Shown: positions 50,045-58,165 of the stretch, one piece after another
Layout: each line of letters opens with the position of its first letter
How positions within the stretch are numbered: position 1 is the stretch's first letter
Source of the DNA: Micromonospora lupini
GTDB taxonomy: Bacteria > Actinomycetota > Actinomycetes > Mycobacteriales > Micromonosporaceae
Length of the DNA: 64,000 bases
Direction of reading: 5' to 3'
Assembly (NCBI RefSeq): GCF_026342015.1
Contig: NZ_JAPENL010000002.1
Coordinates: 191,001 to 255,000 of the forward strand
The notes under the pieces: model-generated
Seen by the model: only the letters and a program-made list of their open reading frames with translations
Told to the model about the DNA's origin: nothing
Database searches by the model: none
Position numbers and translations under genes: made by a program

Positions 50045-50476
50045 ATGTCCCAGAGGAACAGCGATGTGTCCGCGCAGGTCGCGGCGGAGCTCACCTGTGC
50101 CGCCGGGAACGTGCCGTTCACCCCCGGGCAGGCCCGGGCGTGCACAGTCCGCGAGGTGCTGGACCGGGTCGGCGGCAAGTGGAGCATCGGCATCCTGGTG
50201 GCCGCGTCGAACGGTCCGGTGCGCTTCACCGAGTTGGAGCGGCACATCGAGGGCATCAGCCGCCGGATGCTCACCCTGACCCTGCGCAACCTGGAGCGCG
50301 ACGGTCTGCTGCACCGCACGGTCTATCCGACAGTGCCGCCGAAGGTGGAGTACACGGCCACGCCGATGGCGCTGGAGCTGTACGAGTCGCTTGTGGCGTT
50401 GACAAGTTGGGCCGAACGGCACCGCGGGGCCATCACCGAGGCCCGGAACAGGTACGACGCCGAGCACGCCGGTTGA
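50045..50476 (+). CDS. HxlR-family transcriptional regulator
   Basis: 143 residues with the winged-helix HxlR domain. VREVLDRVGGKWSIGILVA is the typical opening, with FTELERHIEGISRRMLTLTLRNLERDGLL as the recognition region and a Cys at RACT (residue about 33) that might sense oxidants or electrophiles, as in some HxlR proteins. It is likely to regulate the divergent EmrB/QacA pump. The 78-base gap is short enough for one operator to affect both. Confidence 0.92.
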   Translation: MSQRNSDVSAQVAAELTCAAGNVPFTPGQARACTVREVLDRVGGKWSIGILVAASNGPVRFTELERHIEGISRRMLTLTLRNLERDGLLHRTVYPTVPPKVEYTATPMALELYESLVALTSWAERHRGAITEARNRYDAEHAG

Positions 50477-50513
50477 ACCGGACCCCGGGTGTGGGGAACG
50501 CCACCACGTTCGT

Positions 50514-50548
50514 CTGACCGATCGGTCAGGATCTGACCGATCGGTCAG
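50514..50548. promoter_or_regulatory. two tandem perfect operators for the TetR regulator
   Basis: CTGACCGATCGGTCAG occurs twice as a perfect 16-base palindrome (50514-50529 and 50533-50548), 19 bases centre to centre. The second ends 15 bases before the ribosome site of the TetR gene. This is the form of a TetR dimer-pair operator, so autorepression of the TetR-MMPL operon is the likely reading. Confidence 0.85.
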
Positions 50549-50577
50549 GCATGCTGGTTCACGGAGGTGGACCGGTG

Positions 50578-51129
50578 ATGGCCAGAGCGGTGTCCGAGAC
50601 GCACGGTGAGATCCTCGCCGCGGCGGCGCGACGGTTCGCGGTGACCGGCTACCGGGGCACCTCGTTGCAGGACATCGCCCGCGAGGTCGGCTGCTCCAAG
50701 GCCACCGTGCTCTACCACTTCGCCAACAAGGAAGCCCTGCTCGCCGAGCTGATGGCGCCAGCGATCGGCGTGCTGCGCGACCTCGACGACCAGCTCACCG
50801 GCCGGACCGGCGCGGCCGCCCAGGAGGTCGCCGCCCAGGGCTTCGTCGACCTCGCGGTCCGCTTCCGCCGGGAGATCGCGGTGCTGCGCGGTGAATTCCC
50901 CGAGCTGCTGTGCCAGCCGGCGTTCGCGCACATCCAGCAGATCTCCGACCGGCTACGGGACGCGTTGGCCGGCCACTCCGACCGACCGGGCGCCCGGATC
51001 GCCGCGCTGGTGCTGCTGGCCGGCATCTCCGAGGCGTGCGCCGAGTTCGCCGACATCCCCGACGACGAACTGCGCGCCGCCCTGCTCGCCCTCGTCCGGC
51101 GGGCCGTCGAACCCGTCGACGCACCCTGA
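50578..51129 (+). CDS. TetR-family transcriptional repressor
   Basis: 183 residues. The N-terminal TetR_N helix-turn-helix has ETHGEILAAAARRFAVTGYRGTSLQDIAREVGCSKATVLYHF, split by the usual turn. The C-terminal ligand-binding part is helical. ATG at 50578; a GTG at 50575 is the alternative and has better spacing to GGAGG (50563-50567). It lies 35 bases upstream of the MMPL gene and just after two perfect palindromes that are its likely operators. Confidence 0.92.
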   Translation: MARAVSETHGEILAAAARRFAVTGYRGTSLQDIAREVGCSKATVLYHFANKEALLAELMAPAIGVLRDLDDQLTGRTGAAAQEVAAQGFVDLAVRFRREIAVLRGEFPELLCQPAFAHIQQISDRLRDALAGHSDRPGARIAALVLLAGISEACAEFADIPDDELRAALLALVRRAVEPVDAP

Positions 51130-51164
51130 CCCCTCCCACCCACGACCGAGGACAAGGACTCCTG

Positions 51165-53417
51165 ATGGCCACCCTGCTCTACCGGCTCGGCCGGGGCGCG
51201 TTGCGCCGGCGACGGCTCGTCGTCGCGCTCTGGCTCGTCGTACTCGTCGGCGCCGGCCTGGCCGCCGCCACCCTGCGCGGCCCGACGGCGAGCAACTTCA
51301 CCATGCCCGGCACCGAGAGCCAGCGCGCGCTCGACCTGCTCGCCGAGCAGTTCCCCGCGGCCAGCGGCGCGACCGGCACCATCACGGTCAAGGCGCCCGG
51401 GGACGGCCAACTCGCCACCCCACAGGGCCAGGCCGTGGTGCAGGAGCTGGTCCAGCAGGCCGGGACGCTGCCCGGCGTGGTCGGCGCGGTCAACCCGCTC
51501 CAGGTCGGCGCGGTCTCGCCCAACGGCAGGTACGCGCTGGTCCAGGTCCAGTTCGCCACCGGCGCGGACGAGGTGACCGACGAGCAGAAGACCGCGTACG
51601 AAGAGGTAGGCGCGGCGGCGAAGGCGCAGGGTTGGCAGGTCGCCCCGGGCGGCGAGGTGCTGGGCGGCGAGCCGGAGATCGGCTCGACCGAGGCGCTCGG
51701 TGTCGTGGTCGCCGCGATCGTCCTGATCATCACCTTCGGCTCGCTGGTAGCCGCCGGAATGACAATGCTCAACGCGCTCATCGGCGTGGGCGCCGGCATG
51801 GCCGGGCTGTTCGCGCTGAGCGGTGTCGTCCAGTTGACCAGCACGGCGCCGATCCTGGCGCTGATGCTCGGCCTCGCCGTGGGCATCGACTACTCGCTGT
51901 TCATCACCTCCCGGCACCGGCAGAACCTGCTCGACGGCCTGCCCCCGGACGAGGCCGTCGGCCGGGCCGTGGGTACCGCCGGCTCCGCAGTGGTCTTCGC
52001 GGGCGCCACGGTGGTCATCGCGCTCGCCGGACTGGCGGTGGTGGACATTCCGTTCCTCACCGTGATGGGTCTCGCCGCCGCCGGCACGGTCACCGTCGCC
52101 GTGCTCGTCGCCATCACCCTCCAGCCGGCGCTGCTCGGCTTCGCCGGCCGCCGGGTGCTCCCGCGCAGGCTACGCGCCGTCCCCACCGACGGCGCCGCCA
52201 CCGACGGCGCCGTCACCGACCGCACCGCCACCGACGAGGACGACACGGACGTCACCGACCGGCCGGCCGCGACGACCACCACCACCGAGCAGAACCGGTT
52301 CGGTTTCCGCTGGGCGCGCCTGGTCACCCGGTTCCGCGTACCTGTCATCCTGGTCGGCCTGCTCGGCCTGGGGCTGCTCGCGCTGCCCACGCCGGACATG
52401 CGGCTGGCCCTGCCGGGCGCCGCGACGGCCGCCGTCGGCTCCCCCGCCCGGGTGGCGAACGACCTGACAGTCGAGGGCTTCGGACCGGGCTTCACCGGCC
52501 GGCTCGCTGTGGTGGTCGCCGGTGACTCGCCGCAGGCCACCTCGGCCGCCGTACCGCAGGTCACCGCGCTGCTCCAGCGCACCGACAACGTCCTCGCGGT
52601 GGCACCGCCCCAGCTCAGCCCGGACGGCCGGACCGCGCTGCTCGGCGTGGTGCCGAAGACCGGCCCGACCGACGAGGCCACCGAGACGCTCGTGCACGAC
52701 ATCCGCGGCTCGGTGAGCGGCATCCGCGACGCGGACGTGCTGCTCACCGGCGTCACCGCGATCGGCATCGACGTGTCCGAGAAGCTCTCCGACGCGCTGC
52801 CGATCTACCTGCTGCTTGTGGTCGGGCTCTCGGTGCTGCTGCTGATGCTCGTGTTCCGCTCGCTGCTGGTGCCGGTCAAGGCCGCGCTGGGCTTCCTGCT
52901 CACCGTCGCCGCCACGTTCGGCATCACGGTGGCGGTGTTCCAGCAGGGCCACCTCGCCGACCTCGTCGGCCTGGACACGCCCGGCCCGCTGATCAGCTTC
53001 CTGCCGATCCTGCTCATCGGCATCCTGTTCGGCCTCGCGATGGACTACGAGGTGTTCCTGGTGTCCCGGATGCGGGAGGACTTCGTACACGGGAAGACCG
53101 CCAGGCAGGCCACGATCAGCGGCATGGGCCACGGCGCCCGCGTGGTCACCGCCGCCGCCCTGATCATGATGTCGGTGTTCGGGGGCTTCGTCTTCCTCGA
53201 CGACCCGGTGATCAAGTCGATGGGCTTCGCGCTCGCCATCGGCGTGGCCATCGACGCCTTCGTGGTCCGCATGACAATCGTCCCGGCCGTGATGTCCCTG
53301 CTCGGCGACCGCGCCTGGTGGCTGCCCCGCTGGCTCAACCGCGCCCTGCCGAACGTCGACATCGAGGGCGAGGGGCTGCGTACCCACCTGACGAACCAGA
53401 CCCCCACCCGGGTCTGA
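51165..53417 (+). CDS. MMPL/RND-superfamily transporter
   Basis: 750 residues with the two-fold MMPL plan: helix 1 (LVVALWLVVLVGAGLAAATL), an outer domain, helices 2-6 with GLAVGIDYSLFITSRHRQNL, an acidic Asp/Thr linker (about 345-370), then helix 7 onward with FGLAMDYEVFLVSRMREDF. The GxDYSLF and DYEVFL segments hold the conserved Asp-Tyr pairs of the proton relay. Actinobacterial MMPLs export lipids, siderophores or drugs. It starts 35 bases after the TetR stop and is followed by a terminator. The substrate is unknown. Confidence 0.93.
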   Translation: MATLLYRLGRGALRRRRLVVALWLVVLVGAGLAAATLRGPTASNFTMPGTESQRALDLLAEQFPAASGATGTITVKAPGDGQLATPQGQAVVQELVQQAGTLPGVVGAVNPLQVGAVSPNGRYALVQVQFATGADEVTDEQKTAYEEVGAAAKAQGWQVAPGGEVLGGEPEIGSTEALGVVVAAIVLIITFGSLVAAGMTMLNALIGVGAGMAGLFALSGVVQLTSTAPILALMLGLAVGIDYSLFITSRHRQNLLDGLPPDEAVGRAVGTAGSAVVFAGATVVIALAGLAVVDIPFLTVMGLAAAGTVTVAVLVAITLQPALLGFAGRRVLPRRLRAVPTDGAATDGAVTDRTATDEDDTDVTDRPAATTTTTEQNRFGFRWARLVTRFRVPVILVGLLGLGLLALPTPDMRLALPGAATAAVGSPARVANDLTVEGFGPGFTGRLAVVVAGDSPQATSAAVPQVTALLQRTDNVLAVAPPQLSPDGRTALLGVVPKTGPTDEATETLVHDIRGSVSGIRDADVLLTGVTAIGIDVSEKLSDALPIYLLLVVGLSVLLLMLVFRSLLVPVKAALGFLLTVAATFGITVAVFQQGHLADLVGLDTPGPLISFLPILLIGILFGLAMDYEVFLVSRMREDFVHGKTARQATISGMGHGARVVTAAALIMMSVFGGFVFLDDPVIKSMGFALAIGVAIDAFVVRMTIVPAVMSLLGDRAWWLPRWLNRALPNVDIEGEGLRTHLTNQTPTRV

Positions 53418-53433
53418 CGCGTCCCGACCACTG

Positions 53434-53465
53434 AAGGTGCGGCGCCCGCTCGGGCGCCGCACCTT
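53434..53465. terminator. terminator between MMPL and esterase-like genes
   Basis: AAGGTGCGGCGCCCG (53434-53448) pairs with 53451-53465 as a perfect 15-base stem between the convergent stops; the stem closes at the CG-rich apex. It can serve both strands. Confidence 0.8.
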
Positions 53466-53475
53466 CCGGCACCAC

Positions 53476-54732
53476 TCACACGCCGGCCGGGTACGTCTCC
53501 ATCTCACCGGCGACTGCGGGGACCGCCAGCGGATGCAGGGCCGTCGTCTCGTCACACCAGATGAGGGCGTCGTAGCGCTCCCCCAGCCGGGTCGGCACGT
53601 AGTTGCCCCAGGACTCGAAGGACGGGTCGTAGACCACCCCGATCGCCCGGTGATCAGCGGGTTCGGTGACCCAGTCCGGCTGGTCGTCGCCGCCGAAAAC
53701 GAGCACCGCCCGCTCCGGCATCAGCTCGTGCAACCGCCGTTCCACAGAACCCTCCCGCGCCGGCGGCACCACAATCGCCTCGGCGGGCGAGCCCCACCGG
53801 GGGGCGGCGATCACCGTGCCCCGGTAGGTGCCGAACCCGATCAACGCCACCGCGTCGTCGCCGTGCCGCTCGCGGGCCAACTGACCAATGTTGACCATGC
53901 CGTCCGCGGCCATGTCGGTGGCCCGCGCATCCCCCACGTGCGTGTTGTGCGCCCAGACGATCCCGCGGGCGTCCGGGCCGTAGCGTTGCAGCAGCCGGTC
54001 CAGGGTGTCCTGCATGTGGGTGTCACGGATGTTCCACGAGTCCGGGCCGCCGGCCACCATCGCCCGGTAGTACCGCTCCGCGCCGGCCACCACCTCCGCG
54101 TTCTGCCAGGCCGAGAAGCGGTCCGGACCGTCCGACATGGCCTGTTCCCGGGTACGCGCCAGCAGCCTGACAACCTCCTCCTCGCAGCGCGCGGAGACGA
54201 ACCGGCTGGCCGCGCCGTACTCCTCGACCCGCTTGCCGTACGGCTCGAAGCACCGGTACGCGTCCTGCGCCGCCTCCAGCGAGGTCGGGTCCTCCTCCCC
54301 CAGGTAGTCGAAGATCGCCTGCATCGACTCCCAGAGGCTGTAGACGTCGAGCCCGTGGAAACCGGCCCGCCCGTCCTCCGGCCGCTCCAGATTCCACGCC
54401 CGCAGCCAGCGGCAGAAGCGCGCCACCTCGGCGTTCGCCCACATCCAGGTCGGCCACCGCTCGAAGTGTTCCAACGCCGTCTGTGGATCGGGGGCCCCGC
54501 CCGGCGCGGCGGTGACCGAGCGGTGCACCCGGTCGCAGTCCGGCCAGTCGCCCTCCACCGCCACGAACGAGAAGCCGCACTCCGCGATCAGCCGACGGGT
54601 GAGCTGCTCGCGCAGCCGGTAGTAGTCGTAGCTGCCGTGGGTGGACTCGCCGATCATCACCACCCGGGCGTCCCGGACGCGCTCCAGCAACGGGTCGAAA
54701 TCGCTCGGCGCGCCGAGCCGCTGAACCAGCAT
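53476..54732 (-). CDS. erythromycin esterase-like family protein
   Basis: 418 residues of the erythromycin-esterase superfamily (Ere-like). ARVVMIGESTHGSYDYY is the conserved GExxHG segment, and AHNTHVGD is the second His motif; GSYDYYRLREQLTRRLIAE and FVAVEGDWPDC follow. Ere enzymes open the macrolide lactone, but most family members act on other esters or have unknown roles. I start at the ATG at 54732 (MLVQRLGAP), since the open frame extends into the divergent DUF2795 gene. It lies 300 bases from the erm gene. Confidence 0.85.
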   Translation of the reverse strand: MLVQRLGAPSDFDPLLERVRDARVVMIGESTHGSYDYYRLREQLTRRLIAECGFSFVAVEGDWPDCDRVHRSVTAAPGGAPDPQTALEHFERWPTWMWANAEVARFCRWLRAWNLERPEDGRAGFHGLDVYSLWESMQAIFDYLGEEDPTSLEAAQDAYRCFEPYGKRVEEYGAASRFVSARCEEEVVRLLARTREQAMSDGPDRFSAWQNAEVVAGAERYYRAMVAGGPDSWNIRDTHMQDTLDRLLQRYGPDARGIVWAHNTHVGDARATDMAADGMVNIGQLARERHGDDAVALIGFGTYRGTVIAAPRWGSPAEAIVVPPAREGSVERRLHELMPERAVLVFGGDDQPDWVTEPADHRAIGVVYDPSFESWGNYVPTRLGERYDALIWCDETTALHPLAVPAVAGEMETYPAGV

Positions 54733-54832
54733 GGCAGCGGCTACCCGGCGGTCGCGCCGGCAAACCGTCGGCGCGTCGCCCACCGACACGCCGTGCGCGT
54801 GTACGGCTGCGGCCAACGGGTAGCCGACCGGC

Positions 54833-55024
54833 ATGACCGTCACCGGCGTGCAGTTGCAGGAGTACCTGGCCGGCCTCGACTACCCGGTCTCCCGCGAGGA
54901 CCTCGTCCGCTGGGGGCAGGAGAACGGGGCCAGCACTGCCATGTTGCAGATGTTGCGGGCGTTGCCGGCCGAACAGTTCGAGTCGCCGTCCGACCTGAGC
55001 GAGGCGCTGACCACGCTCGCGTGA
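54833..55024 (+). CDS. DUF2795 small protein
   Basis: 63 residues, helical, with the DUF2795 core GVQLQEYLAGLDYPVSREDL and the conserved alternation of small and aliphatic residues (MLQMLRALPAEQFESPSDL). No membrane helix or cysteine is present. The function of the family is unknown. It is convergent with erm, 8 bases apart, and starts 100 bases from the esterase start. Confidence 0.85.
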   Translation: MTVTGVQLQEYLAGLDYPVSREDLVRWGQENGASTAMLQMLRALPAEQFESPSDLSEALTTLA

Positions 55025-55032
55025 CTGGCCGG

Positions 55033-55830
55033 TCACCGCGCGTGCAGCAGCCGGAACAGCACAAGCCACTGCTCCGGCCAGACGTACCCCACGGGGGTGT
55101 CCGACGCGATGCGTGTCGCGCGCAGAGCGGCCGCGACACGGGCCGGCGGGTGGTGCCGGCGCAGGGTCGCGGCGAGCGAACCGCCGACACCCTCGAAACC
55201 CCACCCCACGAGCCTTCGGTACGCCGGCAGAGCCGCCACCGGCAGCAGCGGCTCCGGCCGTCGCTCGATGCGCAGGATCCCGGCGTCGACCGCCGGCACC
55301 GGCCGGAACGCGGTGCGCGGCACCCGCCCCGCCAGCCGCCACCCGAACTCCGGCCACGTCGACACGGTGAGCCGGGTCCACCTGCCGTAGTCGCCGCTGC
55401 GTCGGCGCGCGTACTCCAGTTGGGTGAGCAGGGTCGCGGACCGCAACCGGGGCGCGGCCAGGCACCACCGCACCACGGCGGAGGTCAGCGACCACGGGAT
55501 GTTGCCGACCACCGCGAACGGCTCCGGTGGCGGCTCGGCGGCCAGGAAGTCCGCCTGCCGGTGCTCCACGTTGGACAGCTCCGCGCAGACGGTGGCCAAC
55601 TCGCGGCGGACGGCCGGGTCCACCTCGTACGCCGTCAGCCGCCCGCACCGGGCCGCGAGCGGTCGGGTGAGCTGGCCCCGGCCGGCGCCGACCTCCAGCA
55701 GGAGCCCGTCCGGATCGGGGTCGGCGGCGCGGACCACCCGCTGCACGGCCGCGCGGTCGACGAGGAAGTTCTGGCTGAGTACGCGACGGGACCTGTCGCG
55801 TTCGGTTGATCGAAACGGGCGGGGCGCCAC
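55033..55830 (-). CDS. Erm-type 23S rRNA (adenine-N6) methyltransferase
   Basis: 265 residues. VLSQNFLVD (about 18-25), EVGAGRGQL (46-54, SAM motif I), E69 in AYEVDP, QADFLAAEPPPEPF (92-105) and GNIPWSLTSAVVRW (109-122) match the Erm/KsgA fold; the stretch LLTQLEYARRRSGDYGRW and the C-terminal half (VGYVWPEQWLVLF) are closest to the Streptomyces/Saccharopolyspora Erm(E)-type proteins as I recall them. Such enzymes dimethylate or monomethylate A2058 and give MLS-B resistance. The motif IV aromatic is Trp (NIPW) instead of Tyr or Phe. It has a 530-base upstream gap. KsgA-like functions are less likely. Confidence 0.88.
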   Translation of the reverse strand: MAPRPFRSTERDRSRRVLSQNFLVDRAAVQRVVRAADPDPDGLLLEVGAGRGQLTRPLAARCGRLTAYEVDPAVRRELATVCAELSNVEHRQADFLAAEPPPEPFAVVGNIPWSLTSAVVRWCLAAPRLRSATLLTQLEYARRRSGDYGRWTRLTVSTWPEFGWRLAGRVPRTAFRPVPAVDAGILRIERRPEPLLPVAALPAYRRLVGWGFEGVGGSLAATLRRHHPPARVAAALRATRIASDTPVGYVWPEQWLVLFRLLHAR

Positions 55831-56164
55831 GGGTCGTCGTCCTGTCTGTCGCCACTCGGCGACGGGCTGGACAGGCAGCAGGAATTGCCGGACCTGTCCG
55901 AGTGGATCGGGACTCGGACGGCCCTGGACGATGCGCGGGTACGCGATGACGAGGCGACAGCCTCGCGCCGTGGCGAAGGATCAGCGGCGGCGGGGCGTCA
56001 GCCCCGGCGCACCGCGACGTGGACCGATCAGCGGCAGGTCACGTCCCAGCCCGTCAGGGCCGGACGCCGGACGCGCGGACGGGACACCAGCAGGGCACCC
56101 CAGGCGGCCGGCGTACCGACCCCCTCGATCAGGGCATGCGTGATCATGCCGGCCACCCTACCGA
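55831..56164. other. gene-free upstream region of the erm gene
   Basis: No convincing gene. On the minus strand a 39-codon open frame runs from an ATG at 56147 to a stop at 56028, about 200 bases before erm, and might act as a leader. Its residues resemble no family that I recognise, and no macrolide-leader-like sequence is visible. Confidence 0.4.
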
Positions 56165-56241
56165 CCCCCACCCCAACTCCCCACCCATTTCCCGCCCCCA
56201 CCCACCCACCCCTCCCCCCCCTCCCACCCACCCACCCTCCC
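56165..56241. repeat. C-rich tract (G-rich on the minus strand)
   Basis: About 77 bases dominated by CCCA, CCCC and CCCT runs, with at least eight C-runs of three or more. The minus strand could form G-quadruplexes. It lies left of a perfect palindrome, and a matching G-rich tract lies on the right. Confidence 0.85.
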
Positions 56242-56259
56242 AGGCGTGGCCTTGCGGCG

Positions 56260-56318
56260 GTGATCAAGAGGTTTGGGTCATCCCGCACGGCGCGTCGTGA
56301 CGCAAACCTCTTGATCAC
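56260..56318. repeat. palindromic element E (TGATCAAGAGGTTTG hairpin)
   Basis: A perfect 16-base inverted repeat (GTGATCAAGAGGTTTG, complement at 56303-56318) continues inward as GGTCA/TGACG with one mismatch around a 17-base GC-rich loop. It shares the terminal TGATC...GATCA with the other elements but not their internal motif. Confidence 0.85.
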
Positions 56319-56320
56319 GA

Positions 56321-56375
56321 GGGTGGGGGTTGGGGGGGTGGGGTTGGGGGGTGGGGTTGGGGTTACGGGAGGGGG
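56321..56375. repeat. G-rich tract (C-rich on the minus strand)
   Basis: About 55 bases with at least six runs of three or more G (GGGTGGGGG, GGGGGGG, GGGGTTGGGGGG). The plus strand can form G-quadruplexes. It runs into the 3' end of the oxidoreductase gene and mirrors the C-rich tract left of element E. Confidence 0.85.
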
Positions 56376-57265
56376 ATTGTGCGGGATTCTGTGCGGGCGG
56401 TTTCGGCGGCGGCGAGGATCGTGACGACCTCACGGCCGAAGCGGACGTCGCAACGGTGGTCGCGGGCGCCGGTCCGCACCTGCTCGACGAGCTGGTCGAT
56501 CGCGACACCGAACGCCGTCGCGGCGTCGTTCTCCCCGTAGGGGACGGTCTCGATGCCGTTCTCGCCGTAGAACACGAACTCCCGGGCCATCGCCTCGCGC
56601 GGGGCATCCAGGGACAGCGAGGCGCTGCTGGTGGCACCGCCGTCGTGGGTGAGCAGCAGGTGCACCATCCCGCTCGGCCCGTCCATCGCCGCCACCTGGG
56701 TCACCCGCCCCAGCACCGGCAGGAGAATGGAGAGCGCGTGCGGGGCGATGTCCCAGAGCGCGCCGTGCTCGCGGCGCCACAGCGAGCCGCCGTACGGGCT
56801 GCCGTCCTGGAAGATCGACGCGAACGCGGTGGTGCGGCCGTGCTGCCAGCCACCGGCGGCGGCGGTCGCGGCGAGGAACGCGGTGACGTTCGGCTGGAAC
56901 CGCTGGGTGAAGAACACGACCGAGGCGACCCCGGACGCCTCGGCGGCGGCGACCACCCGGTCGGCATCCTCGACGGTCAGCGCCAGCGGCTTGTCCAGCA
57001 GCAGGTGACGGCCGGCGGCGGCGGCACGGACCGCGATGTCGGCCTGAACGTCCGGCGGCAGCGCGACGGCGATCGCCTCACACTGCTCGATCAGCGCGTC
57101 GACGTCAGCGTACGCCGGCACCCCGTACCGCTCGGCAAGCGCCGACGCGCGCTCCGGGTTACGTCCCCACACGCCGACCAGCTCCGCGTCCGGATGTGCG
57201 TGCAGCGCCTTACCGTGCGTCTCGATCGCCCAGTGACCGGTGCCGAACAAACCGAACCGCAGCAC
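56363..57265 (-). CDS. Gfo/Idh/MocA-family NAD(P)-dependent oxidoreductase
   Basis: 300 residues. RFGLFGTGHWAIETHGKAL is the Rossmann loop with GTGHWA in place of GxGxxG; DKPLALTVEDADRVV is the EKP-type signature of the family (DKPL), and the C-terminal domain has FQDGSPYGGSLWRREHGALWD. It oxidises or reduces a sugar or cyclitol derivative; the substrate is unknown. The GTG at 57265 follows GGAGGT with 5-base spacing. The stop lies in the G-rich tract. Upstream is a 507-base gap (57266-57772) that carries element D and a G-rich tract. Confidence 0.9.
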   Translation of the reverse strand: MLRFGLFGTGHWAIETHGKALHAHPDAELVGVWGRNPERASALAERYGVPAYADVDALIEQCEAIAVALPPDVQADIAVRAAAAGRHLLLDKPLALTVEDADRVVAAAEASGVASVVFFTQRFQPNVTAFLAATAAAGGWQHGRTTAFASIFQDGSPYGGSLWRREHGALWDIAPHALSILLPVLGRVTQVAAMDGPSGMVHLLLTHDGGATSSASLSLDAPREAMAREFVFYGENGIETVPYGENDAATAFGVAIDQLVEQVRTGARDHRCDVRFGREVVTILAAAETARTESRTIPLP

Positions 57266-57500
57266 GTGTACCTCCGCTTTTTCCCCGCACCGTGACAACG
57301 CCACGGACGCGATCCACGCTAGTCGCCCCACCAGGGTCACCGGCGGCGGGTCGCCAACCACAAGCAGCCTGACACCCCCGCGAGCAACGGACGGCACGTC
57401 CCAAGGCCGCCGGTCACGGGCCGCCGCGGGCCGCCGCCCCGGATCGTCGATCGCGAGGCCGTGGATCGCGGCTGTCGGCAGGCAGGCCATCCGTGCCGCT

Positions 57501-57574
57501 TGATCGTGCTCGATCCAGGAAACAGTGGCCTCAAGCGCAGTCGAAGCCACTCTTTCCTGGATCGAGCACGATCA
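57501..57574. repeat. palindromic element D (TGATCGTGCTCGATCC hairpin)
   Basis: A perfect 22-base inverted repeat (starts TGATCGTGCTCGATCC at 57501-57522; complement at 57553-57574) extends inward by AGTGGC/GCCACT after one mismatch, around a 16-base loop. The ends are TGATC and GATCA as in the other elements. The rest of the 507-base gap around it (57266-57500 and 57637-57772) shows no gene. Confidence 0.88.
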
Positions 57575-57636
57575 GGGCGGGCTGGGCGGGCAGGGCGGGC
57601 AGGGCGGGCAAAGCGGGCAGGGCGGGCCCGGGGGGT
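57575..57636. repeat. GGGC-rich tandem tract after element D
   Basis: About 62 bases of near-tandem GGGCA/GGGCG units (10-base period, such as GGGCAGGGCG), with more than six G-runs of three or more on the plus strand. It abuts the right end of element D and may form G-quadruplexes. Confidence 0.8.
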
Positions 57637-57772
57637 TGCTCCATTCGTGGGGGCGGCTCTACAGGGGGCGTGTGCACCTCGGCCGGCGGCGGGCGCGGCG
57701 AGGCAGGTCAGCCGCTTACTACGACGGTTAGTAGGCTGTGCCGGTGATTGAGGCAACGACCGGGTGGGGCCG

Positions 57773-58165
57773 ATGACGAGCGCGGCGGCCGACTCGCCGG
57801 TGGACGGGCTGCTCGCGACGGCGTCGATAGTGCTGTCACTGCTCGTCGCCGTGTGGGCGCTGGTCGCGGCGGTACGCCACCGGCCGCCGGACCGGGTGCA
57901 GTTCAGCGGTCTGGCCGTACTGGAGTTGGCGCTGCTCGCCTTGGGGGTGCTGGCCCTGGTCGCTGTCGGTGGCGGGGACCGGCCGGGCGAGCCCGGCGCG
58001 TTCTACGGTTACCTGGCCACGCTTGTCTGCCTGCCACCGCTGGCCTGGGTGCTGGCCCGGATGGAGCCGACCCGCTGGGGATCGGCGATCGTCTGCGCGG
58101 TGTGCCTGGTCGCGCCGGTCGTGGTGGTCCGCCTGCAGCAGACCTGGGAGGTCCTCGGTGGTTGA
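57773..58165 (+). CDS. small integral membrane protein, function unknown
   Basis: 130 residues with four hydrophobic segments (LLATASIVLSLLVAVWALVAAV; LAVLELALLALGVLALVAVGG; YGYLATLVCLPPLAWVLARM; IVCAVCLVAPVVVVRL). No motif that I recognise. ATG at 57773. Its stop overlaps the next gene's GTG by 8 bases (GTGGTTGA), so the two are probably coupled partners. Confidence 0.8.
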   Translation: MTSAAADSPVDGLLATASIVLSLLVAVWALVAAVRHRPPDRVQFSGLAVLELALLALGVLALVAVGGGDRPGEPGAFYGYLATLVCLPPLAWVLARMEPTRWGSAIVCAVCLVAPVVVVRLQQTWEVLGG

